Source: Paracoccus haematequi (lineage in GTDB: Bacteria; Pseudomonadota; Alphaproteobacteria; Rhodobacterales; Rhodobacteraceae). Taken from it: 41,401 nt of DNA. The notes beneath the pieces are model-generated. The model did no database searches and had not been told where the DNA came from. It worked only from the letters and a program-made list of their open reading frames with translations. A program made the position numbers and the translations under genes. The DNA lies in contig CAMCVS010000001.1 in the NCBI GenBank assembly GCA_945881965.1, positions 1 through 41,401 of the forward strand, written 5' to 3'. Every line of letters starts with the position of its first letter. The stretch's first letter is position 1. Shown here piece after piece: positions 1-7,840 of the stretch.

Positions 1-561
1 GGCCGACAGCGCCTCGGCCTGCGCCGCGGCAGAGCCGCGGCGCGCCTCCGGCGCGGGGGGCGCGCGCTTTGCGCGCGCGGTCGCGGCGTCAGCCGCGGCA
101 GGAGGCGGCACCGCAGGTGCCGCCTCCTGCCCACGCTCTGTCCCTGCCAGCGCCATCAGCGCCGGGGCCTTGTCCTTCAACTCGATCACCACGCGCTGCG
201 CTGTCTTTGGCCCAATGCCGCGCGCGGCCCTGAACGCGGCCACATCGCCCAAGGCAATCGCGCGGCCCACGCCCTCGGGCCCCAACGCGCCAAGGATCGC
301 CAGCGAGACCTTGGCCCCTACCCCCTGCACCGTCATCAACAGCCGGTGCCATTCCTTTTCCAGCAGGGTCGGAAAGCCATAGAGCTGCAACAGATCCTCC
401 CGCACGATCAGGTCGGTATAAAGCGACACCGCCTGCCCCGGCCCCGGCAGCCCCGCCAGCGTGCGGTCAGAACAGAACACCAGATACCCCACCCCGCGCA
501 CGTCGATCAGCACATGATCATCGGCGCGGTAATCCAGCACGCCCGCAATCCGCCCGATCAT
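1..561 (-). CDS. ruvA: Holliday junction branch migration protein RuvA (3' end cut by window)
   Basis: RuvA tetramers bind four-way DNA junctions and load the RuvB motor for branch migration during recombinational repair. The visible 187 residues start [21 protein letters not shown], a typical OB-fold domain I, and continue through the helix-hairpin-helix domain ([18 protein letters not shown] and [19 protein letters not shown]). Residues of about 142-181 are an Ala/Pro/Arg-rich linker to domain III, longer and lower in complexity than usual, and its DNA is a run of perfect hairpins. The final visible residues (AEALSA) are the start of domain III. The ATG overlaps the ruvC stop as ATGA, so the two are translationally coupled. 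The C-terminus and any ruvB lie outside the window. Confidence 0.95.
   Translation of the reverse strand, partial: MIGRIAGVLDYRADDHVLIDVRGVGYLVFCSDRTLAGLPGPGQAVSLYTDLIVREDLLQLYGFPTLLEKEWHRLLMTVQGVGAKVSLAILGALGPEGVGRAIALGDVAAFRAARGIGPKTAQRVVIELKDKAPALMALAGTERGQEAAPAVPPPAAADAATARAKRAPPAPEARRGSAAAQAEALSA
21..129. repeat. Five consecutive perfect GC hairpins inside the ruvA linker
   Basis: Five inverted repeats follow each other almost without gap: 21-30/34-43 (10 bp, loop AGA), 41-46/50-55 (6 bp, loop TCC, sharing three bases with the first), 60-67/71-78 (8 bp, loop TTT), 82-87/92-97 (6 bp, loop GTCA) and 99-112/116-129 (14 bp, loop GCA). All are read directly from the sequence. They encode the Ala/Pro/Arg-rich hinge of RuvA, so they are in-frame and tolerated. 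They could be a palindromic low-complexity expansion; no function is shown. Confidence 0.8.
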
Positions 562-1076
562 CCCGCCGCCCTCTGGTCCGCGCGCGCAATCGCCGCCGCC
601 AGCGCGCCGCCCGCGCGGGCGTGGTGCGCATGGCACAGCGCAATCGCCAGCGCATCGGTCGCATCCGGCCCCGCCAGCACGACACCCGGCAATTGCAGCC
701 GCACCATGTGATCCACCTGCACCTTGGCGGCATGACCCACGCCCACCACCGTCTTCTTGATCTGGTTCGGCGCGTATTCGCCCACGGGCAACCCCGCCAT
801 CGCAGGCGCCAGCACCGCGATCCCGCGCGCCTGCCCCAGTTTCAGCGTGCCCGCGCCATCCTTGTTCACGAAGGTCTGTTCGACCGCCGCCGTATCGGGG
901 CGATATTCGGTGATGACCGCGCAAAGCTGGGTATAAAGCGCCATCAGCCGTGGCGGCAGCGCGTCACCCTCGGACCGGCACACACCGTTGGCGACATGGC
1001 TGATCCGGCTGCCCGCCACGTCGATCACGCCCCAGCCCATGCAGCGCAATCCGGGGTCGATGCCGAGAATCCGCAC
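558..1076 (-). CDS. ruvC: Crossover junction endodeoxyribonuclease RuvC
   Basis: RuvC is the dimeric resolvase that nicks Holliday junctions symmetrically, working with RuvAB. The 172-residue protein has the usual length and an RNase H fold. The four acidic catalytic residues sit at the same numbers as in E. coli: D7 (in [10 protein letters not shown]), E66 (AAVEQTF), D138 and D141 ([15 protein letters not shown]). The basic junction-binding segment [19 protein letters not shown] is also present. Its stop codon overlaps the ruvA start (ATGA), giving a ruvC-ruvA order. Confidence 0.97.
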   Translation of the reverse strand: MRILGIDPGLRCMGWGVIDVAGSRISHVANGVCRSEGDALPPRLMALYTQLCAVITEYRPDTAAVEQTFVNKDGAGTLKLGQARGIAVLAPAMAGLPVGEYAPNQIKKTVVGVGHAAKVQVDHMVRLQLPGVVLAGPDATDALAIALCHAHHARAGGALAAAIARADQRAAG

Positions 1077-1170
1077 GATATTGCCCTGCCTTTGTCACGC
1101 CTGTTGCTTTTTCGCCTCACTAGCACGAAACGCGAACGCAGGCCAAGCAGAATGAACGCCACGCGCGTTT

Positions 1171-1203
1171 GCCGCAATCGCGCCGCAATCCCGCCGCAAT
1201 CGC
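1171..1203. repeat. Three tandem 11-base units
   Basis: The units are GCCGCAATCGC, GCCGCAATCCC and GCCGCAATCGC, directly abutting, with a truncated fourth start (GCCC) after them. They lie between ruvC and the DUF1127 gene. This could be slippage or a cluster of protein sites; nothing else supports a function. Confidence 0.6.
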
Positions 1204-1310
1204 GCCCAAAAATCAGGCAGTTTCTGCAAAAACCGTCACGCGACAGCCCTGAAACGACATTTTCGTGCTTGCGCTTTCATGTCGATTTCGTAAAGTTTTG
1301 AATCATGCCA

Positions 1311-1331
1311 CCCATGCGCCGATCGCATGGG
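1311..1331. promoter_or_regulatory. 8-bp inverted repeat upstream of the DUF1127 gene
   Basis: CCCATGCG (1311-1318) and CGCATGGG (1324-1331) are perfect inverted repeats separated by CCGAT, about 105 bases before the DUF1127 start. The spacing of 13 bases between half-site centres would suit a dimeric regulator, but an RNA hairpin is equally possible. Confidence 0.35.
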
Positions 1332-1380
1332 TCCTTTGCGTTTTGCGATATTGTGCAGTTGCAGCAACACGCCTATCTGG

Positions 1381-1419
1381 CAGGCATCGACGACATCATG
1401 TCGTCCCAAGATTTGCCTG
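1381..1419 (+). promoter_or_regulatory. Leader hairpin before the DUF1127 ribosome binding site
   Basis: GACGACAT (1389-1396) and ATGTCGTC (1398-1405) form a near-continuous palindrome with one central base. It is enclosed by a second pair, CAGGCA (1381-1386) and TGCCTG (1414-1419). The element ends two bases before the AAAGGA ribosome binding site (1421-1426). It could be a 5' UTR stem-loop or an operator. Confidence 0.4.
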
Positions 1420-1434
1420 CAAAGGACCGCTCAC

Positions 1435-1641
1435 ATGGCTTTCTATGACAACGCCCGCATCGCGCATGGCCTGGGTTTCGCGACCCGCCTTGCCACAGTT
1501 TTCTCCCGCATGTCCGACGCGTTCACCGCCTGGAACGACGCGCGCGTCACCCGCAAGGCGCTGGCGCAACTGTCGGACCGCGAACTCGACGATATCGGCC
1601 TGTGCCGGGGCGACATTGATCTGGTGATCAACCGCGACTAA
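1435..1641 (+). CDS. DUF1127 family small basic protein
   Basis: This is a 68-residue Arg-rich protein ending in the DUF1127 (YjiS-like) helix: RKALAQLSDRELDDIGLCRG followed by DIDLVINRD. In Rhodobacter and other alphaproteobacteria, short DUF1127 proteins are stress-induced, and some have been described as RNA-binding or co-transcribed with small RNAs. That role is family knowledge and is not shown here. The start was chosen because AAAGGA lies 8 bases upstream of the ATG at 1435; a longer reading from 1327 would run through the leader palindromes. A hairpin plus T-rich terminator follows at once, and a further structured region lies beyond it, so a linked small RNA is possible. Confidence 0.85.
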   Translation: MAFYDNARIAHGLGFATRLATVFSRMSDAFTAWNDARVTRKALAQLSDRELDDIGLCRGDIDLVINRD

Positions 1642-1667
1642 GCGGCGGCTCGACCCATAAACCCTTG

Positions 1668-1700
1668 CGCCGCGTCCGGAAGGGCGCGGCGTTTGTGTTT
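1668..1700 (+). terminator. Rho-independent terminator after the DUF1127 gene
   Basis: The stem is CGCCGCG (1668-1674) and CGCGGCG (1685-1691) with a 10-base loop, followed by TTTGTGTTT (1692-1700). It sits 27 bases after the DUF1127 stop. Confidence 0.7.
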
Positions 1701-1731
1701 ACGAAGCTGCGTCAAGACCCACAGAAATGCG

Positions 1732-1769
1732 AAACGCCGCGGCCACTGAGAGAGGCGACCGCGGCGTTT
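1732..1769. terminator. Bidirectional hairpin terminator between convergent genes
   Basis: A perfect 11-bp stem pairs 1732-1742 (AAACGCCGCGG) with 1759-1769 (CCGCGGCGTTT) around a 16-base loop. On the plus strand it ends in TTTT. On the minus strand it ends in TTTCGCATTT, so it can serve the convergent gene that ends at 1893 as well as the DUF1127 transcript. Confidence 0.6.
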
Positions 1770-1776
1770 TCATGTT

Positions 1777-1887
1777 CCCGCAGCGCGGGTGGAGGGAGCC
1801 GGACGGTGGCGAGAGTGAGAGGCGCACCACCCGTCCGGCCTTCGCAACACGTCCCCTGCGAAGCGGGGTAATCCTGGGGCTCTCCCC
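1777..1887. ncRNA. Unidentified hairpin-rich region, possible small RNA
   Basis: Four more helices follow the two terminators: 1777-1781/1785-1789 (CCCGC, 5 bp); 1798-1809/1827-1839 (GCCGGACGG-TGG, 12 bp with one bulge); 1840-1846/1857-1863 (CTTCGCA, 7 bp); and 1876-1879/1884-1887 (GGGG/CCCC). This density of perfect pairing between two convergent stops is more than termination needs. I do not recognise a known RNA family: SRP RNA, tmRNA, 6S, RNase P and the common riboswitch signatures are not evident. Strand and function are unknown. Confidence 0.35.
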
Positions 1888-1892
1888 CTGTA

Positions 1893-2249
1893 TCAGGCCA
1901 AAAGGCCCTTCACCTGTGCCACCACAAAGCGCGTCGCCACATCGGGCGCCAGCACCACGGCAGCAAACTGTTCCACCGGCGACCCGGCCCGCAGATCGGC
2001 GAGCCGATCCTCATACACCTCGGCCCCGACTGACCCCAGCACCAGCGCCTTGAAGCCGATCCAGGCCATCAGCACCAGCATCATTCCGCGCAGCGGCATC
2101 TGCTTGCGCGGTTTGGTCGCGCGAAACACGATCAACCCGTCATCAGCCACAATCGCCTTGTACCCATGCACCATGCGGGCACGGTCCCTGTCGATCCGCG
2201 CGAGGCGATCATCAAATTCTTTATAAACTTTAGCAGTCTCGTCGTTCAT
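1893..2249 (-). CDS. Small single-pass membrane protein, unknown function
   Basis: I do not recognise this 118-residue protein. From the chosen start (MNDETAKVYKEFDDRLARID) it has a charged, probably helical N-terminal half. A short basic stretch (KPRKQMPLRG) precedes one hydrophobic segment (MMLVLMAWIGFKALVLG), and an Ala/Val-rich C-terminal region follows. The predicted topology is one membrane span with both ends soluble. The start at 2249 is preferred over an upstream ATG at 2339 because the upstream stretch is Cys-rich and unlike a natural N-terminus; no strong ribosome binding site decides it. It lies directly downstream of prmA on the same strand. Confidence 0.7.
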   Translation of the reverse strand: MNDETAKVYKEFDDRLARIDRDRARMVHGYKAIVADDGLIVFRATKPRKQMPLRGMMLVLMAWIGFKALVLGSVGAEVYEDRLADLRAGSPVEQFAAVVLAPDVATRFVVAQVKGLLA

Positions 2250-2355
2250 TTGGCAGCACTCTGTCTGGTCCCCACCAGATGCGTCACAATTGCAGTCCAA
2301 ATGTGGCAAAATTTGGGCAGCGCCGCAATCCAGACGCATTGCGGCGGCAATTTTG

Positions 2356-3225
2356 TCAGAGTTTTCCGAGCATTAGCGTGGACCATTCACCAATGTCCTC
2401 GCGTTCGATCAGATTGATGCCGTGGCGTGCATAATGTGCGGTCACCTCGTCGGCCTGCCCGGTCAGGATGCCCGACAAAATGGCCTTGCCACCGCCACAG
2501 AGATTCGCAGCCATCGGAGCGGCCAGATCCAAGAGCGGGCCTTTCAGGATATTGGCAAAGACCAGATCGAACGGGGCGGCCGCTTGCAGCAGCGGATGAT
2601 CGAATCCCGCCGCCTCGACGCAGATCAGCCGGTCCGCCAGCCCGTTGGCCTGCGCATTGGCGCGCGCCACGTCCACCGCCACCGGGTCGATGTCCGAGGC
2701 CAGCATCGCCCCCGGAAAAATCCGCGCCGCCGCCATCGCCAATACCGCCGTGCCGCAACCGACGTCCACCACGTTCTTCGCAACGAACCCTTGGGTGATC
2801 AGCCGGTCCAGGGCGCGCAAACAGCCCTGCGTGGTGCCATGGTGCCCGGTGCCGAAGGCCATGTTGGCCTCGATCAGCAGCGCCTCGACGCCATCCGGCA
2901 CCTTGTCGGCATCGTGGCTGCCATAGACAAAGAACCGCCCCGCCACGACCGGGGCCAATTCGCGTTTCACATGCGCCACCCAGTCGGTTTCAGGCAGTTC
3001 CGACACGGCAAAGGGCCGTGCGCCATGCACAGCCGCCAACAGGTCCAGCACGATCTCGTCGGGCGGGTCGGTGAAATAGGCCCCGACCTCCCACAGCCCC
3101 GAACCGTCCTCGATTTCGAACACGCCGATGCCATGCGGTTCGGGGTCGATGATTTCCAGCGCCTCGCCAAGGGCTTCGGCCTGGTCCTTGCCGGGAAGTG
3201 TGGTCAGTGCGGTAAATGTCGGCAT
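2356..3225 (-). CDS. prmA: Ribosomal protein L11 methyltransferase
   Basis: PrmA trimethylates ribosomal protein L11 using S-adenosylmethionine. The 289-residue protein has the AFGTGHHGTT segment (about 123-132) and the SAM-binding motif I, VVDVGCGTAVLAMAA (from about 152). The later FANILKGPLLDLAAP motif corresponds to the N-I-L active-site strand of this family. The start at 3225 is chosen over an ATG nine bases upstream because AGAGG precedes it at a proper distance, whereas the upstream ATG directly abuts that site. No obvious partner genes are beside it. Confidence 0.93.
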   Translation of the reverse strand: MPTFTALTTLPGKDQAEALGEALEIIDPEPHGIGVFEIEDGSGLWEVGAYFTDPPDEIVLDLLAAVHGARPFAVSELPETDWVAHVKRELAPVVAGRFFVYGSHDADKVPDGVEALLIEANMAFGTGHHGTTQGCLRALDRLITQGFVAKNVVDVGCGTAVLAMAAARIFPGAMLASDIDPVAVDVARANAQANGLADRLICVEAAGFDHPLLQAAAPFDLVFANILKGPLLDLAAPMAANLCGGGKAILSGILTGQADEVTAHYARHGINLIEREDIGEWSTLMLGKL

Positions 3226-3316
3226 CGCGGGCATCCTCTATGCGTTGCCCTTGGCGGTAAGGCGCGGGTCGGGCTTGGTCAAGCGCGCATGACCGGATCA
3301 AGCCCGCAGGACCACA

Positions 3317-4693
3317 TCACGCGGGCTTCGCCGTCGCAGGCCCTGTCGTCGTCGCGGTCGTCGTGCGGTTGCGCAACCGGCTGACCAACCGCCAGCCCGC
3401 AAGTGCCGCGATGGTGCCCGCGACGACATTGGCCAGCCCCTGCGCCCAGACCACACCTTCGGCCCCAGCCCACATCCCCAGCACAAACGCAAAGGGTGCC
3501 ATCAAAATCCCGTCCCGAAACCAGTTTGACGCGGTCGCCCATAACGGCCGCCCCAGGTTGTTGAATGCCGCATTCGACACGAACAGCGCCCCGGTGAATA
3601 CGAATGACCCGGCCACGACATAGGTGAACGCATGCACCACCTCGGCCCCGTCCGGCGTCAGGTTAAAACCGGCCGAAATCCAATCCGATGCCAGCACCAT
3701 TATCCCCCAGACCACCGCAGTATAGACAGCGCAGAATTTCAAAGCGTCGGTGTAGGCTTGGCGCACCCGGTCGTTCAGACCCGCGCCGTGGTTCTGCCCG
3801 ATGATGCCGCCAATCGCGCCGGACAGCGCAAAAATGCCGCCGAACGCCAGGATTTGCAGCCGCGCCACCACGCCCAAGCCCGCCACAGCGCTGTCACCGT
3901 GTTCGGCCATCGCGCGCACCAGAACCCAATTGCCAAAAGGCGTCGAGACTTGGGTGGCGACCGCGGGCAGCGCAATCCCCAGAAACGGCAGCGCATAGAG
4001 TTTCAGGTCCGCACCCGTCGGCCGTGACAGCATCCCACGCGCCATGGCGACCCAGTAAAACCCGATGGCGGCCATCACCGCGCGGCTGATCACAATGGCC
4101 AGCCCAGCCCCTTCGACACCCATGTCGGCCCAGACGATCAACAGCGGGTCCACCACCAGCGCCACCAGCCCGCCCGAGGTCGTCACCAGCATCGACCGCC
4201 ACGCATCTCCATGCGCGCGCAGGATCGCCGACGCCCCCATGCCCAACGCAATCATCGGCAGCGACGGCAGCGAAATCGCCAGAAACTTAGCCCCGATCTC
4301 TGCCACTTCGCCGGATGCGCCCGACATCGCGAGGATTTCGTGCCGGAACACCCAAACAAGCGCTGCGATCACCAATTGCGCCGCCACGGAATAGATCAGC
4401 GAGGCCGAAGCCAGCCGCCGCGCCCGATCCGCATCACGTTGCCCCAACGCGCGGCTGACCAGTGCCACCGCTGCGATCATCATCCCGATCGCAATGGACA
4501 CAACAAAGAACTGGATCGTACCCGCGAAACCAATGGCCGAAATCAGGGTTTCATCGCCCAGTTGGCTGACCCACCACAACGCCAGAAAATCCACCAGAAA
4601 CATGAACGACAACCCCAGCGACCCGGTCAGCGTCATCACGACGACATGACGCATCGTCGATCCTTGGGTGAATTTTGCGATGTTATCGGTCAT
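3317..4693 (-). CDS. MATE family efflux transporter
   Basis: This is a 458-residue integral membrane protein of the multidrug and toxic compound extrusion superfamily, which exports drugs or metabolites using H+ or Na+ gradients. Twelve hydrophobic segments can be traced in two halves, starting with HVVVMTLTGSLGLSFMFLVD. Family-typical features are the early FLVDFLALWWVSQLGD segment, the SRALGQRDADRARR loop and the matching QNHGAGLNDRVRQAY loop in the second half. The start at 4693 (MTDNIAKFTQGS) is preferred to an in-frame ATG at 4735, because family members begin close to this point. The substrate cannot be told from sequence. Confidence 0.88.
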   Translation of the reverse strand: MTDNIAKFTQGSTMRHVVVMTLTGSLGLSFMFLVDFLALWWVSQLGDETLISAIGFAGTIQFFVVSIAIGMMIAAVALVSRALGQRDADRARRLASASLIYSVAAQLVIAALVWVFRHEILAMSGASGEVAEIGAKFLAISLPSLPMIALGMGASAILRAHGDAWRSMLVTTSGGLVALVVDPLLIVWADMGVEGAGLAIVISRAVMAAIGFYWVAMARGMLSRPTGADLKLYALPFLGIALPAVATQVSTPFGNWVLVRAMAEHGDSAVAGLGVVARLQILAFGGIFALSGAIGGIIGQNHGAGLNDRVRQAYTDALKFCAVYTAVVWGIMVLASDWISAGFNLTPDGAEVVHAFTYVVAGSFVFTGALFVSNAAFNNLGRPLWATASNWFRDGILMAPFAFVLGMWAGAEGVVWAQGLANVVAGTIAALAGWRLVSRLRNRTTTATTTGPATAKPA

Positions 4694-4976
4694 GCGGCCC
4701 CCGTCTGCCTGCGGCTGACCGGCAGGGCCCCGCATCTAACCACCTAGTCCGCGCAAGCCGAAAAGACCAGTTGAAACCTCCTTAATTCAGCGTCCTGTCA
4801 TCGGTGTAACAGCAGTCCGTGAACAAAGCGTTTACGCACGACGGGTTTCGATGAAACTCCGGGTTGTTCGACCGAGACCCCGCTCTTGATCCTGCGGGCT
4901 GTCCGGGGCAAGATTGTCGCGTTTGGTCCGTCAGGTGGGGAAGGCCGGCCCAAATAATTCCCTGAATGAGGTCAGA

Positions 4977-5852
4977 ATGTCGAAATTCACTCCCCCAACA
5001 GCGGCGCGCGGGCGCAATGCAACGATTGAAATCCTGCGCTATGTCGGCGCAGTTGGAATTGTCTGGTTCCATTTGGGCGGACCAGTGTCATGGATCGGCC
5101 ATGCGGCCCTAATCCTTTTCATTGTCATATCCATTTATTTCGCCCTTTCACAAAATGGCCTGACATGGAAACGCACCCGCGTTCTGGAACTATGGCTCGT
5201 ATGGTCGGCAATCTATCTGGTCATGAAAATCGCGCAGGCTGTAATGGACGGAAAATCGATCCTGACTGAATTCGAGCCGTGGATGCTATTGACCGGTCCG
5301 GTGCTGCCGCTTTGGTTCCTGCCGTTTATCTATGTGGCAACAGGATTGGCATCAACTTATCGGTTGAAAGTCGCTGCGCCGCCGCCGTGGATCGAAGGGA
5401 TTGCGCTGTCGGCGGGAATTCTGGCCTTCATGACGGTATTGCAGGTGTCGCCGGGCGTGCCCTTTGCGCAATGGTGTATCGGCTTCAGCGCGGTCTGCCT
5501 GGCTCTTGCGATATACCGCGCGAAGATCAGCTACATTCCACTCGGCCTTGTGATGGTCACCTTGGCCCTGGCTGTAACGACAGGCCAGCTTGGGGAATCG
5601 CGGCTATTGCTGCTGGCCGCTCCGGTTGCGATCTGGACATTTCTGTTCGCACCGAATTGGCAATCTGACCTTGCGGAGAAATTGGGCGGGCTTGCTCTGC
5701 CGCTCTATTTGTTGCATCCGGGACTGGATGCCGTCACTACACTGCTGTTGCCCGATCTGGAAGCCGTGACAAAAATCGTTCTGGTGATCATCGCGGCGAC
5801 AACTATCGGATTCATCATGCAGCGCACAGCATTCTTGCGCCGGTTTATTTGA
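4977..5852 (+). CDS. Acyltransferase-3-like membrane protein
   Basis: This 291-residue polytopic membrane protein looks like a short acyltransferase-3 (OafA/NodX type) family member. Those enzymes O-acylate surface sugars or small molecules at the inner membrane. The start resembles the family (ATIEILRYVGAVGIVWFHLGG, with the conserved first-helix His). About nine to ten hydrophobic segments follow, with a final short helix ending in RRFI. It is somewhat shorter than typical members. GAGG seven to eight bases upstream supports the ATG at 4977. The composition is clearly lower in GC than its neighbours. The acyl donor and acceptor are unknown. Confidence 0.7.
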   Translation: MSKFTPPTAARGRNATIEILRYVGAVGIVWFHLGGPVSWIGHAALILFIVISIYFALSQNGLTWKRTRVLELWLVWSAIYLVMKIAQAVMDGKSILTEFEPWMLLTGPVLPLWFLPFIYVATGLASTYRLKVAAPPPWIEGIALSAGILAFMTVLQVSPGVPFAQWCIGFSAVCLALAIYRAKISYIPLGLVMVTLALAVTTGQLGESRLLLLAAPVAIWTFLFAPNWQSDLAEKLGGLALPLYLLHPGLDAVTTLLLPDLEAVTKIVLVIIAATTIGFIMQRTAFLRRFI

Positions 5853-5867
5853 GCTGCTGCGCCAGGG

Positions 5868-7097
5868 TCATTCCGCCGGTGCCGCCAGCATCGGCGAGAA
5901 TATCGTTTCGTTTCCGGGTTCGGGATGGCGCGGGATCAGCATGGCCAGACAAAACGATGTCGCTGCCATCCCCGCCGCAAGGACGAAAACTGATGACGGC
6001 GACACGATCCATATATATCCCAACCCGGCGGGCAAAAACACGGCTGCAATGTGGTTGATTGTAAACGCGACAGCTGCGGTCGGGGCGATATCCTCGGGCG
6101 CAGCGATCTTTTGGAAATAGGTTTTCAACGCCAAGGCCAGCGCGAAAAAGAAGTGATCAATCACATATAGCGATGCCGCGACCATGACGCCCCAGCCGAA
6201 CCAATAGATCCCACCATAGGCGAGGAACACTAAGGTCAGTCCGGTATATTCCACCATCAGCGCGCGACGTTCGCCAAAATGCGCCACCACCCGGCCCATG
6301 ATCGGCGCAACAAACATATTCGCCACTAGGTTGATGAGGAACAATGTCGTGACCTGATGCACATCAAAGCCGAACTTCTGTACCATCATGAAACCGGCAA
6401 AGACCATGAATATCTGCCGCCGCGCACCTGCCATGAATTGCAGCGCGTAATACAACCAATAGCGCCGCCGCAATACCATGTGTTTCAATTGCGGGTTCGG
6501 GCTTTCGAACTGCGGAAATGCGAAATGTGCCAGGATTGCAAGTGCCGCAGTAGACCCGCCTGCGATCATGTAGACGGTATTGTAGCTCAGATCGAATAAC
6601 GACCAGGTCGCGATGATGGCCAGATAGGCAATGAACGTTGCCGCAGAACCCGCCGCCAACAACAGGCCCAGCATCTGCGGCGCGCGATCCTTGGGCAGCC
6701 ACTGCAATTGCAACGATTGATTAACAGTTTCGTAGTAGTGAAAGCCAATGGAGGACAAAAGCGTGATTATCAGAATGCCGCCCATCGCGGGGAACCACGC
6801 GGTCATGGCCGTCGCCGTGCCCAGCAGGATCAGCGAGGTCACCGCCAGCACCTGTTCGCGCATCACCAGCAAGACCGCGATCACACCAATCGCCAGAAAC
6901 CCCGGAATTTCGCGCACCGTGTGCAGCCAGCCGATGTCTGAGCCGTCAAATTGCGCCACCTCGATGACGAAATTGTTCAACAGCGCCGACCAAGTGGCGA
7001 AGGCGATCGGCATTGCCGCCGCCATCAGGAACAACAGGGCGACAGGCTGGCGCCAACGGGGCAGGCTATGCGCCTGTTCAAGCGGAAATGTTTTCAT
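5868..7097 (-). CDS. MFS transporter
   Basis: This is a 409-residue major facilitator superfamily protein with roughly 12 transmembrane segments. The first is WRQPVALLFLMAAAMPIAFATWSALL. A basic cytoplasmic linker between the halves reads FPQFESPNPQLKHMVLRRRYWL. A conserved-looking MGRVVAHFGERRA loop in the second half resembles the MFS signature between helices. The substrate cannot be inferred. It lies in the lower-GC patch and 102 bases downstream of the cupin gene on the same strand, so the two may share a transcript. Its tail converges on the acyltransferase gene with only 15 bases between stops. Confidence 0.82.
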   Translation of the reverse strand: MKTFPLEQAHSLPRWRQPVALLFLMAAAMPIAFATWSALLNNFVIEVAQFDGSDIGWLHTVREIPGFLAIGVIAVLLVMREQVLAVTSLILLGTATAMTAWFPAMGGILIITLLSSIGFHYYETVNQSLQLQWLPKDRAPQMLGLLLAAGSAATFIAYLAIIATWSLFDLSYNTVYMIAGGSTAALAILAHFAFPQFESPNPQLKHMVLRRRYWLYYALQFMAGARRQIFMVFAGFMMVQKFGFDVHQVTTLFLINLVANMFVAPIMGRVVAHFGERRALMVEYTGLTLVFLAYGGIYWFGWGVMVAASLYVIDHFFFALALALKTYFQKIAAPEDIAPTAAVAFTINHIAAVFLPAGLGYIWIVSPSSVFVLAAGMAATSFCLAMLIPRHPEPGNETIFSPMLAAPAE

Positions 7098-7199
7098 GGC
7101 ACAGGTGATACGCCGTTTGACTGCGCCCCGCTACAGGGTTGCATGCATTGGCAAAGGTGCCATGCAGTGCGCGCATGGCTGCGGTCGGGCGGATCGGGG

Positions 7200-7721
7200 T
7201 CAGGTAGGGGAAAAGCGGTATTCCACCTCGGAAAACCTGTCGCGCGGGAACACATATAACAACCGAAACCCCTCCGGTCCGGCGACGGTGCCGTGTTCGG
7301 CATCGCCGGGAATGTACAGCGCGGTGCCTGTTCGCATCGGCTGTGCCACACCATCAACGGTGACGGTGGCGCTGCCCGCAAGGCCGAAATACAGCTCCGC
7401 GGGGGCATGGCGGTGCGGCAACAGCGTGCCGCCCGGTGCGAACTCCGCCACCCCCATCACGGCACCCGCCGTTTGCGTCCGGTCGGCGCAAAACAGCGTG
7501 CGCCAACGCACAGACCCAAAGGCCGGATCGTCGCCGCCCTCAAGAGGCAGGTCCAGCAGGTCGATCCGCACCGGGCCTTGGCCGGGTCGATCAGTGGGCG
7601 CATCAAGACCCGCCGCCAGCACGATCATGGCCTCTGACAGCAGGTCACCGGCGCGCGATGCGCGGGCGGTGCTGGCCGTGTCCTCTGCGTCAAAGGGATG
7701 TTGCGCCGTTGATCCGCTCAT
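7200..7721 (-). CDS. Cupin-domain protein
   Basis: This 173-residue protein carries a single beta-barrel cupin in its C-terminal half. Motif 1 reads LLPHRHAPAELYFGLAG and supplies His-x-His-x4-Glu metal ligands. Motif 2 reads IPGDAEHGTVAG with the fourth ligand His. Similar cupins include DMSP-cleaving enzymes of Roseobacters, but also many isomerases and dioxygenases, so I give no substrate. The start is uncertain: MSGSTAQHP at 7721 has a weak AGCGGGA upstream, and an alternative ATG lies at 7751. It is divergent from the YeeE/YedE gene and upstream of the MFS gene. Confidence 0.7.
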   Translation of the reverse strand: MSGSTAQHPFDAEDTASTARASRAGDLLSEAMIVLAAGLDAPTDRPGQGPVRIDLLDLPLEGGDDPAFGSVRWRTLFCADRTQTAGAVMGVAEFAPGGTLLPHRHAPAELYFGLAGSATVTVDGVAQPMRTGTALYIPGDAEHGTVAGPEGFRLLYVFPRDRFSEVEYRFSPT

Positions 7722-7840
7722 GCCTGCTGTCCCGCTCTGCCATGCCGTCATCTTGGTTGTAAATCGGGGCCCATATGCTGCTGCAACGGAAACGACATGT
7801 CCGATGCAGTTTTGCGCGCGGACGGTCCCGCGCACCCTGT

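Larger units (their letters stand above)
1077..1434. other. Intergenic region upstream of the DUF1127 gene
   Basis: This 358-base gap between divergent ruvC and the DUF1127 gene holds no convincing gene. It contains three tandem 11-base units of the form GCCGCAATCSC at 1171-1203. It also has an 8-bp perfect inverted repeat at 1311-1331 and a leader hairpin at 1381-1419, listed separately. I could not identify a clear promoter. Confidence 0.6.
4750..7100. other. Lower-GC patch covering two genes
   Basis: Sample 60-base lines inside this segment contain about 42-55% G+C (for example 25 of 60 at 5101-5160 and 28 of 60 at 6361-6420). Flanking genes are near 67% (40 of 60 at 4201-4260). The patch covers the acyltransferase-like gene and the MFS gene. 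This suggests transfer from a lower-GC donor, although no mobile element or direct repeats were seen at its edges. Confidence 0.5.

Noticed and set aside
1746-1752. CTGAGA motif as a sign of a TPP riboswitch
   Set aside because: It lies in a terminator loop; the other conserved TPP elements are absent and no thiamine gene follows.
1665-1892. CcsR-type small RNAs downstream of the DUF1127 gene
   Set aside because: The characteristic CCUCCUCCC loops are not present on the plus strand. Only a loosely similar CTCCCTCC occurs on the minus strand.
7200-7721. DMSP lyase assignment for the cupin
   Set aside because: Metal ligands match cupins in general; no lyase-specific residues could be confirmed and no DMSP genes are adjacent.
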